A stretch of DNA of 64,000 nucleotides, from positions 1-64,000 of IMG/VR virus record IMGVR_UViG_3300020055_000003. One strand, written 5' to 3'. The position numbers and the translations under genes were made by a program. Below are positions 17,549-24,574 of the stretch, one piece after another. The stretch comes from a virus. The notes below the pieces were generated by a model. The model did no database searches, was not told the origin of the DNA, and was given only the letters and a program-made list of their open reading frames with translations. Numbering within the stretch: the first letter of the stretch is position 1; each line of letters begins with the position of its first letter.

Positions 17549-18567
17549 AAATTGCACTGATTACGGACACTCACTTCGGCGCTAGAGGTGACTCCACACT
17601 TTTCCATGACTATTTTATGGAATTTTATGATAATGTATTTTTTCCTTACTTGGAAAAGAATAATATTAAGACTGTAATTCATCTTGGAGATGTTACAGAC
17701 CGAAGAAAGTTTATCAACTATAATATTCTTGATGGCTTACGAAGTGGATTTATAAAGAAGATTAAAGACTATGACTCTTATTTTATTATTGGTAATCATG
17801 ATGTGTATTATAAAAACACAAATCGTATTAACTCTATGGAGCAACTTTTCGGGGATGATTTCAAGACTTATACAACGGCCACTACTCTTAATTTTGATGG
17901 GACTGACATTTGTTTTATTCCTTGGATAAATTCTGAGAATTATGATGAAACTCTAAAACACATAAAGAAAACCAAAGCAAAAATTGCGTTAGGACATTTA
18001 GAACTGAATGGTTTTGAAATGATGCGTGGTATCAAGTGTGAAGCTGGTATGTCTATTGAACACTTTAAAAAATTTGATTTGACTTGTTCTGGACATTTCC
18101 ATCATAAAAGCAATCAAGGAGAAATTCATTATTTGGGAGCCCCATATGAATTATTTTGGAATGATTGTGATGATCCTAAAGGATTTCATATTTTAGATAC
18201 GGGCTCAATGGAATTGCAGTTTGTTCAAAACCCACATCAAATGTTTCATAAGATTTATTATGATGAAAATAAAAAATATGATTTGTCAAAATATGAAAAC
18301 AAATATGTAAAAATTATTGTTAAAAATAAAAGATCTCAATATAAGTTCGATACATTTGTTGACTCTTTATATAAGAAAGATGTTGCTGATTTATCTATTG
18401 TCGATGAAACAGATTTTCAGTTTGAAGAACAAAGTGATGTAGACACTACAAAAGACACTATGTCTCTTCTTACAAGTTATATCGATAATTATGAGATTGA
18501 TGTTGACAAGAACAAACTAAAACAGATTATGCAAGATTTATATGTCTCTGCTTTGAGAGGTGATTGA
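17545..18567 (+). CDS. 47: Recombination endonuclease subunit gp47 (Mre11-like)
   Basis: 340 residues, the T4 size. Metallophosphoesterase motifs are all present: DTHFGARGD near residue 8, HLGDVTDRR, IGNHDVYY, and later LGHLELNG and CSGHFHHKS. With gp46 it forms the nuclease/ATPase that resects DNA ends and helps degrade host DNA. It starts with ATGA overlapping the gp55 stop and ends overlapping the gp46 start. Confidence 0.96.
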   Translation: MKIALITDTHFGARGDSTLFHDYFMEFYDNVFFPYLEKNNIKTVIHLGDVTDRRKFINYNILDGLRSGFIKKIKDYDSYFIIGNHDVYYKNTNRINSMEQLFGDDFKTYTTATTLNFDGTDICFIPWINSENYDETLKHIKKTKAKIALGHLELNGFEMMRGIKCEAGMSIEHFKKFDLTCSGHFHHKSNQGEIHYLGAPYELFWNDCDDPKGFHILDTGSMELQFVQNPHQMFHKIYYDENKKYDLSKYENKYVKIIVKNKRSQYKFDTFVDSLYKKDVADLSIVDETDFQFEEQSDVDTTKDTMSLLTSYIDNYEIDVDKNKLKQIMQDLYVSALRGD

Positions 18568-20282
18568 TGATTGAGTTTAAAACTATTAAATGGAAGAACT
18601 TTCTTTCCACTGGTAATTATTTTACAGAAGTGCAACTAAACCGTTCATCTTCTACTCTTATTGTTGGTGAGAATGGAGCAGGAAAATCTACCATTTTGGA
18701 TGCATTGACATTTGGTTTGTTTGGAAAATCTTTTAGAAAAATTAATAAACCACAGCTTATAAACTCTATAAACAATAAAGATGCTTTGATTGAGATTACC
18801 TTTAAAATTGGTAAGAATGATTACTTGGTGCGCCGCGGTATCAAACCCAATATTTTTGAAATATGGGTAAATGGTAAAATGTTAGACCAAGATTCAAAAA
18901 TTCGTGATAGCCAGATTTATTTGGAAGAAAACATTCTCAAACTGAATTATAAGTCATTTACTCAAACTGTTATTTTGGGTAGTGCTACTTTTGTTCCTTT
19001 CATGCAACTTTCTGCAATCGATAGAAGAGAAATTATTGAAGATATTTTGGATATAAAAATCTTTTCTGCAATGAATGAAATTCTAAAAGCAAAAATGGCT
19101 GCATTGAAAGAAACAATGACAGAAAATGAAAAAAACCGTGAAGTCCAAGATTATAAGATTGAACTTCAAGAAAGAAATATTGAAGATGCAAAGACGACAA
19201 AGAAAACTGCGATTAATACTTTTAAGAAAAAGATAAAAGAAAAGAAGGCTGAACAGAAACAGTGTATTGACAAAAATACAGAATTGCATGAACAAATATC
19301 AAATTTATTGGAAAAGATTATACATGAAAGTAAAATATCTGATAGAAAGAAAAAACTTGAACGTCTAGAAACTAAACTCTCAAATAATGCAGAAAAAATA
19401 CAAAACGACATCTCATGGTTTGAAGGCAATGATGTTTGTCCATCATGCCAACAAGATATTAATGAAGATCATAAGAATTGTATTGTGGAAGAGAAGGATA
19501 AGAAAAAGGAAGAAGTTTTGACAGCTGTTCAATCTTTGTCTGATGAATTGATTGAGATTGATTCTGAATTACATTATATTGAAGAAACCAAAACATCTAT
19601 CACAAATCTTAATAATGTAGTTAGTTCTAATAATGATAAACATCAATATCTACAAAAAAATATTGATGAACTTGAGGCTGAAATAGAAGATGCGGAAAAT
19701 AATAATACAAGCGTTTCTAAATTAGAAAAGGAATTAAAAGAGTTTAAAAAGATTTCCAAAGAGTTGGACAATGAACGCAAAACTCTTTCCGAAACAAAAA
19801 ACTATCATGTGGTTGCATCACAGTTTTTGAAGGACACTGGTGTAAAAACTTCTATTATAAAATACTATTTGCCAATAATGAACAAGTTAGTAAATAAGTA
19901 TCTACAAGAAATGGATTTCTATATTAACTTCACAATGGATGAAAAGTTTAATGAGAATATTAAATCCAGAGGCAGAGAAGGATTTACATATAGTTCTTTT
20001 AGTGAAGGAGAGAAGATGAGAATTGACCTTGCTCTCTTGTTTACTTGGAGAGAGATTGCTCGAATGAAGAACAGTGTCAACACAAATCTTCTGATTCTTG
20101 ATGAGGTGTTTGATAGTTCTTTGGATGCGACTGGTACAGACGAGTTTTTGAAGTTGTTGAACACATTAGGCGGCAACAATGTCTTTGTGATTTCACATAA
20201 AGGAGATATTCTATATGATAAGTTTCACAGTGTGATTAAATTTGAAAAAGTAAAAAACTTTAGCCAAATTGAAAAAAATTGA
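18567..20282 (+). CDS. 46: Recombination endonuclease subunit gp46 (Rad50-like)
   Basis: 571 residues (T4 gp46 about 560). SMC-type ATPase head with Walker A GENGAGKST near residue 36, long coiled coils, a zinc-hook CPSCQQD near the middle, the signature SFSEGEKMRID, and Walker B LLILDEVFDSSLD. Partner of gp47. I use the ATG at 18567 that overlaps the gp47 stop by one base. Eleven bases after its stop a new promoter starts the accessory operon. Confidence 0.96.
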   Translation: MIEFKTIKWKNFLSTGNYFTEVQLNRSSSTLIVGENGAGKSTILDALTFGLFGKSFRKINKPQLINSINNKDALIEITFKIGKNDYLVRRGIKPNIFEIWVNGKMLDQDSKIRDSQIYLEENILKLNYKSFTQTVILGSATFVPFMQLSAIDRREIIEDILDIKIFSAMNEILKAKMAALKETMTENEKNREVQDYKIELQERNIEDAKTTKKTAINTFKKKIKEKKAEQKQCIDKNTELHEQISNLLEKIIHESKISDRKKKLERLETKLSNNAEKIQNDISWFEGNDVCPSCQQDINEDHKNCIVEEKDKKKEEVLTAVQSLSDELIEIDSELHYIEETKTSITNLNNVVSSNNDKHQYLQKNIDELEAEIEDAENNNTSVSKLEKELKEFKKISKELDNERKTLSETKNYHVVASQFLKDTGVKTSIIKYYLPIMNKLVNKYLQEMDFYINFTMDEKFNENIKSRGREGFTYSSFSEGEKMRIDLALLFTWREIARMKNSVNTNLLILDEVFDSSLDATGTDEFLKLLNTLGGNNVFVISHKGDILYDKFHSVIKFEKVKNFSQIEKN

Positions 20283-20292
20283 AAAAAAACTA

Positions 20293-20322
20293 TTGACGAA
20301 CCATGCAGTAATGGTATATACT
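20293..20322 (+). promoter_or_regulatory. Sigma70-type promoter of the DNA-modification operon
   Basis: TTGACG with an 18-base spacer and TATACT (or 16 bases to TATATA) lies just after gp46 and 43 bases before the first operon ATG at 20365, which has an AGAGGA ribosome site. No other promoter or terminator is visible until 24508, so the four genes are likely read as one early/middle transcript. Confidence 0.75.
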
Positions 20323-20364
20323 GAGATAATACGTCACTCAAACTACATTAGAGGATTTTTTCAC

Positions 20365-21774
20365 ATGAATGAAGATGAAATAATTAATATTATCACAAAT
20401 AGTAGTTTTCAAGATTTACAAAAACTTAGGGTGGACTCTGACCACATATCACTTATTGAATTACCAGACATTTATGGTGCTCACCTATATTGCACTTTCA
20501 TAAATTCTGGAGAGACAATGGATAGATATTTTGGGTGGCATAAAGGTGAGTTTAATGGTACATACTATGGTTCGCCAGTTAAACATTCAAAAAAGTTCTG
20601 GTCAGATATGCGAAAGTATCCTAGTTTAACTTTATGTTTTAATGTTGGAACTCCAAGAGATATGAATGTGAGGGAGGGTAAAATACTGAAGGCTATCGAT
20701 GCAAAGTCTAATGAAAAGTTCTTCAATGAGAGCAATGGTGGTGGTGCATTAACTAAAGGTCAAAAATCAATTACTGCATTAGATAATATTGTTTATAACT
20801 TAGAAAAAAATGTATATCCAATTCAAAAAGTAGATAAACATAAACTCTATGCTATACAACCACACCAAGTAAGAGAAGTAATGGAAATACCTAATAAGGT
20901 GCAATCTATTCTTAATCATATACTAGATACAAAAGGTAGATGGTTGGATGGAAATTTTCATTACGTTTTAATTCTTAAAGATTTCTATGGTAAAGATAAA
21001 CATCTTAGGATAGGTAGTTTTCACACACTAAAAGCTTGTATGAAAACAGATTTTGTTGGTGAATTAGATGCTGTCTTTATACCGAAAAAAGATTGGATTA
21101 ATTTAGACGAAACTGAAATTAAAGATTTAGGACATACAGATAACAAAAGAGATGATAAGGTAAATGATTCTGTAAGTTTATCAGAGGCTATATCAAATGC
21201 CGTTTCTTTTATTAGAAATAATAATATTGAAGACCATAAAGACCAAAGTGTAAAAGATAAATTCATGCGTTGGGGATTTACTAAAACTGAATGGGAAGCA
21301 ACTATTAGAAAAACTTTACGAAATACACTAAATGATAGTAAAGCAAAAAATGCAATACCACCCAATCATATTAAAAAAAGCTGGACTGAAAAAGAAAAGT
21401 CTCAGATGATTGAAAGACATACAGACGAGAATACTTTTGTTTTTATTTTATCCACAGCTTGGTGGTCAAATAGATGGGTAGGTTTTGACGCACTAATGAA
21501 TATTGTAAAGAATGAGGAAGCATTTAAAAAAGATTATTGGAAAATATTCTGGTTAAATGAATCAGACACAGCGTTTTTAGATTGGAATAAGATAAAAACT
21601 AAAAAAGATGAAGAAGGTAATGTGGTTTTAAAACCAACAAGAAAAACTAATATTGAACATGATTTACAAATTTTGTTTTCAAAGTTTGCTGAAGATATTA
21701 GACCTATTCTTATTTTTGAAGATTTACCATATTCAGAACCTAACGAAATTAAAAATGATAAAAAAGTATCTTGA
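20365..21774 (+). CDS. GIY-YIG-like / ParB-like fusion protein
   Basis: 469 residues from the ATG after AGAGGA; the frame is open further upstream but runs through the promoter. Residues about 38-127 look like the GIY-YIG-type domain of phage homing endonucleases: YCTF...DRYFGWHKGEFNGTYYGS, a central RKYPSLTLCFNVGTPRD-like stretch, and a terminal FFNESNGGG that fits the usual FYN...GG ending. Residues about 155-300 resemble a ParB/sulfiredoxin-like domain (a PHQVRE start, then LRIGSFHTLKACMKTDFVGE and FIPKKDW). The C-terminal third is unassigned. It heads a four-gene operon and overlaps the next gene by 20 nt. Homing endonuclease, DNA-sequence recogniser or modification partner are all possible; domain calls are tentative. 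Confidence 0.5.
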   Translation: MNEDEIINIITNSSFQDLQKLRVDSDHISLIELPDIYGAHLYCTFINSGETMDRYFGWHKGEFNGTYYGSPVKHSKKFWSDMRKYPSLTLCFNVGTPRDMNVREGKILKAIDAKSNEKFFNESNGGGALTKGQKSITALDNIVYNLEKNVYPIQKVDKHKLYAIQPHQVREVMEIPNKVQSILNHILDTKGRWLDGNFHYVLILKDFYGKDKHLRIGSFHTLKACMKTDFVGELDAVFIPKKDWINLDETEIKDLGHTDNKRDDKVNDSVSLSEAISNAVSFIRNNNIEDHKDQSVKDKFMRWGFTKTEWEATIRKTLRNTLNDSKAKNAIPPNHIKKSWTEKEKSQMIERHTDENTFVFILSTAWWSNRWVGFDALMNIVKNEEAFKKDYWKIFWLNESDTAFLDWNKIKTKKDEEGNVVLKPTRKTNIEHDLQILFSKFAEDIRPILIFEDLPYSEPNEIKNDKKVS

Positions 21775-22615
21775 AAAACATATTAAAGATAATGTGTTAG
21801 ATGAAGAAGTTAGTTTACTATTAAGTGGTGGTCTTGATTCTATATCTGTTGGTATTTCTGCTGAACTAGTTGGGAAGAAAGTAAACGCATATAGTTTTTA
21901 TCTTGAAGGTGTTCCTTCATATGACTTTGCAATGGCTGCTAATATTGCATCACAAAGAGGTTGGAATTTTACTCCAGTAGTTGTTCCTACTACAAATCTT
22001 AATGAAGATTGGTTTAGATTAGTTGATTTGGGTTGTAGAAAGAAAACTCATTTTGAGTGTGTATTTCCTTTCCTATATGTTTATCCAAAAATAAAAGAAA
22101 AGTATGTTCTTACTGGTTGGGGGGCGGATGGATACTTTGGACCAAGTAAAAAAGCTATGATGCGATATTCTAGTTATAGAAATAAAAAAAACTATGTTAA
22201 ATATTGTAAAGAACACAATCAAAAAAGATTGAACTGGAACGAATTCAGACTTGAATATCTTGATGGAGACTGTGCTGGTTACAAAGAACACACAACCCTT
22301 GCGGAAAAACATGATAAGATACACATAGCACCATATAAAGATAGTAAAGATATTAGAAAAGAATTGATGAATAAGAGTTGGACAGAGTTAAATACACCCA
22401 GACAAAAAGAAATTATAAGAAAAGACTTTACAATACTAAAAAAGTATGGTAATATAAAGCCACATATAAATTTACACCTCGGTTCTGGTATAGATAAATT
22501 GTTTGAAACTTTTTTGAAAGACTCGACAATTAATTTCAATAATAGAAAAAGAATAATGGATGTTTGTAAAGATTGGTATAAAAATCCGAATAGTTTGAGA
22601 AGGTATAATATATGA
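21755..22615 (+). CDS. Asparagine-synthetase-type PP-loop ligase without glutaminase domain
   Basis: 286 residues. The PP-loop SGGLDS is at residues 24-29, followed by the AsnB-like AYSFYLEG strand, and TGWGADGYFG aligns with the usual GxGADELFGG (the Glu after GAD is Gly here). It equals the C-terminal, carboxylate-adenylating half of asparagine synthetase B or β-lactam synthetase; the N-terminal glutamine-hydrolysing domain is absent, so ammonia or another amine would be the nucleophile. Start chosen at 21755 because a longer frame overlaps the previous gene by more than 100 nt. It ends in an ATGA overlap with the cytosine methyltransferase gene. Inferred role: amidation of a carboxylate on modified DNA; free aspartate amidation is the alternative. 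Confidence 0.72.
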   Translation: MIKKYLEKHIKDNVLDEEVSLLLSGGLDSISVGISAELVGKKVNAYSFYLEGVPSYDFAMAANIASQRGWNFTPVVVPTTNLNEDWFRLVDLGCRKKTHFECVFPFLYVYPKIKEKYVLTGWGADGYFGPSKKAMMRYSSYRNKKNYVKYCKEHNQKRLNWNEFRLEYLDGDCAGYKEHTTLAEKHDKIHIAPYKDSKDIRKELMNKSWTELNTPRQKEIIRKDFTILKKYGNIKPHINLHLGSGIDKLFETFLKDSTINFNNRKRIMDVCKDWYKNPNSLRRYNI

Positions 22616-23808
22616 GTTATACACCATATAATTTACAAGATGTTTATGATGCATCTGAACAGAACAAATTTAAAGTGATTTCAACTTTTGCCGGTGGTGG
22701 TGGATCTTCCACTGGCTATCGTCTTGCTGGTGGTAAGGTTCTTGCAGTAAATGAGTTTGTAGAAGAGGCATGTAATACCTATAAAGAAAACTATCCAGAG
22801 ACACCTATTCTGCCTGGCGATATTAAAGAATTGACTGGGCAACATTTCTTGGATGCAGCTGGAGTAAAAGTTGGGGAGATAGATATTCTGGATGGTTCTC
22901 CGCCATGTTCTGCGTTTTCTGTGGCAGGCAAACTATCTCATAATAGTATTGAAACTGAATACTTAGATTTTGATGGTAATGTTATGACACGCAAAGAAAG
23001 TGGTAAACATTCTGATGGATGGGGTCAAACTAAAAAGTATTCTGATGGAAAGATAGTTGAAAATATTGAAGATTTGTTTTTTGATTTTCTGAGAATTGCT
23101 GATGAAATAAAACCAAAAGTAATCATTGCAGAAAATGTTAAGGGATTGACTGTTGGAGAAGCAAAAAACTATCTTAATCAAATACTCAATAGATTCGAGG
23201 AAATTGGATATAATATTTCGTATCAAGTTTTGGATAGTAGATATTTTGGAGTTTCGCAGACTCGAACCAGATGTATTTTTATTGGAGTAAGACAGGACAT
23301 TGCCGATCAAGTTGGCTTGAACTTTATGACAATTCAAAATGTTTTTCCAACTCCAGATTTGAAAACAATTCCTCTGAAAGATGCTTTGATTGGTTTAGAA
23401 TATGATGATGAAGAAATTTCTTATCTTACTGAAAAGTTTTCTAATACTGCATATTGGAAACAAACTGGTAGTATAATGCCCGTTGATCCAGATAAAGTTC
23501 TAACAGGAGGCGATTATCACCCGAAAGGACACCACTTTAACTTGAAAAGAGTATCACAGTATGCTCCAGCACCGACCTTAACCGCTATGGGGAGTGCTGA
23601 TACTACTGCTGGTGCATTCCACTGGGCAGAACCTAGAAAGTTGACCCTCGGCGAGCTGAAGCGCATTATGTCACTTCCAGATGACTTTAAACTTACTGGA
23701 AAATGGAATCAAAAAGCAGAAAGAATTGGAAGGATGGTTCCGCCACTGATGATGAAAAGAATTGCAGAATCTGTATATAAAAATGTTTTGGAGAAATATA
23801 ATGGCTGA
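22612..23808 (+). CDS. Cytosine-C5 DNA methyltransferase with Arg in motif X (candidate carboxymethyltransferase)
   Basis: 398 residues with the full m5C methyltransferase motif set: motif I TFAGGGGSSTGYRLAGG (about 25-41), motif IV GSPPCSAFS with catalytic Cys99, motif VI ENVKGL, motif VIII QTRTR, and C-terminal motif IX/X. Motif X reads RIGRMVPP instead of the usual QIGNAVPP: the Asn that contacts the cofactor is Arg374. From memory, changing this Asn to Lys in M.MpeI (N374K) allows use of carboxy-SAM and gives 5-carboxymethylcytosine. The next gene encodes a carboxy-SAM synthase homologue and overlaps by 8 nt. The target-recognition region lies between motifs VIII and IX; specificity cannot be read. 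That it is a C5 enzyme is seen; the altered product is inferred. Confidence 0.88.
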   Translation: MSYTPYNLQDVYDASEQNKFKVISTFAGGGGSSTGYRLAGGKVLAVNEFVEEACNTYKENYPETPILPGDIKELTGQHFLDAAGVKVGEIDILDGSPPCSAFSVAGKLSHNSIETEYLDFDGNVMTRKESGKHSDGWGQTKKYSDGKIVENIEDLFFDFLRIADEIKPKVIIAENVKGLTVGEAKNYLNQILNRFEEIGYNISYQVLDSRYFGVSQTRTRCIFIGVRQDIADQVGLNFMTIQNVFPTPDLKTIPLKDALIGLEYDDEEISYLTEKFSNTAYWKQTGSIMPVDPDKVLTGGDYHPKGHHFNLKRVSQYAPAPTLTAMGSADTTAGAFHWAEPRKLTLGELKRIMSLPDDFKLTGKWNQKAERIGRMVPPLMMKRIAESVYKNVLEKYNG

Positions 23809-24499
23809 TTTCACATTTGCACACCGCGAAGAAGGTTTTGATGAACATATTGATAAAAGTATTAGAGGTTATGGAGATTTGTTGGATGATGTAATTTCTC
23901 TATCAAGATACTTTGTGGAAGATGGTACTAATGTTTATGATATTGGATGTTCAACTGGTAAACTGACTCAACGAATGTTGGAGGCAAATCAGGATTTTTG
24001 TTATGATGCAAATTATATTGGTATTGAAGTTGCAAATGGATTTTATGATGATATGATAAAAAGACAGGAGCATATCAGATCAATACACCCTTGGGTCCGT
24101 GTTGATTTTAGACATGAAGATGTAAGAGACACTGAATTTGAAAATGCCTCTTTAATTACTTCAATATTTACTTTGCAGTTTATGTCAAAAATTGATCGGC
24201 GATTTACTATTCAAAGAATTCATGATGGATTGAATGAAGGTGGCGGTTTTATTTTTGCAGAAAAAACTATTTGTCAAAATGCAAATTTTCAAGACATGCT
24301 CACATTTAATTATTATGATTTCAAAAGAAAATCTTTTGATACAGAAGATATTATGAATAAAGAAAGAACTCTTAGAAACATGTTGAAACCAAACACTTGG
24401 CAAGAAATAAATGAAATGATGTGGGACGCAGGTTTTGAAGATGTCCAACCTTTCTGGAGAAATCATATGTTTGTTGGAGCAATTGCCATAAAAAAATAA
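23801..24499 (+). CDS. cmoA: CmoA homologue, carboxy-S-adenosylmethionine synthase
   Basis: 232 residues (E. coli CmoA about 247). The match runs end to end: FDEHIDKSIRGYG for the FDE...RSVPGY start, VYDIGCSTGK (45-54) for VYDLGCSLG, the ENASLITSIFTLQF stretch (114-127) for ENASMVVLNFTLQF, GLNEGGGFIFAEK, DFKR (173-176), and Arg189 at the place where I put E. coli Arg199. CmoA converts SAM and prephenate to Cx-SAM, normally for CmoB to modify wobble uridine in tRNA. No CmoB is seen here; the upstream neighbour is a cytosine methyltransferase with a cofactor-pocket Arg. Prephenate would come from the host shikimate pathway. Family assignment is strong; the DNA-directed use is inference. Confidence 0.85.
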   Translation: MADFTFAHREEGFDEHIDKSIRGYGDLLDDVISLSRYFVEDGTNVYDIGCSTGKLTQRMLEANQDFCYDANYIGIEVANGFYDDMIKRQEHIRSIHPWVRVDFRHEDVRDTEFENASLITSIFTLQFMSKIDRRFTIQRIHDGLNEGGGFIFAEKTICQNANFQDMLTFNYYDFKRKSFDTEDIMNKERTLRNMLKPNTWQEINEMMWDAGFEDVQPFWRNHMFVGAIAIKK

Positions 24500-24507
24500 A
24501 AAGGCCC

Positions 24508-24536
24508 TTGACAAAACTGATTCGTTCCTGTAGCAT
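24508..24536 (+). promoter_or_regulatory. Sigma70-type promoter before the CobT-like gene
   Basis: TTGACA, a 17-base spacer and TAGCAT, followed by a leader with TGATGATTC and a GAAGGAA site before the ATG at 24575. The same arrangement (TTGACAAAA, 17 bases, TACCAT, then TGATGATTC) precedes the CobS-like gene, so the two genes seem co-regulated. Confidence 0.75.
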
Positions 24537-24574
24537 GTAAATATAAGTGATGATTCCTATGAAGGAAATATGTG

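Noticed and set aside
20269-20364. Longer N terminus for the GIY-YIG/ParB-like protein
   Set aside because: The extra 32 codons run through the TTGACG/TATACT promoter and have no ribosome site; ATG 20365 follows AGAGGA.
21653-21754. Earlier start for the AsnB-like gene
   Set aside because: It would overlap the preceding gene by over 120 nt and encode a sequence unlike the family; ATG 21755 leaves a 20-nt overlap and starts near the first strand of the PP-loop domain.
21755-22615. Ordinary asparagine synthetase or QueC-type deazaguanine enzyme
   Set aside because: The glutaminase half is missing and the GAD...FG motif is AsnB-like rather than QueC-like; no other deazaguanine genes (queD, queE, folE, dpdA) are in the window.
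23801-24499. Generic SAM methyltransferase (tRNA or small-molecule)
   Set aside because: The end-to-end CmoA pattern (FDE...RGYG, ENAS...FTLQF, DFKR) is more specific than the general Rossmann motif.
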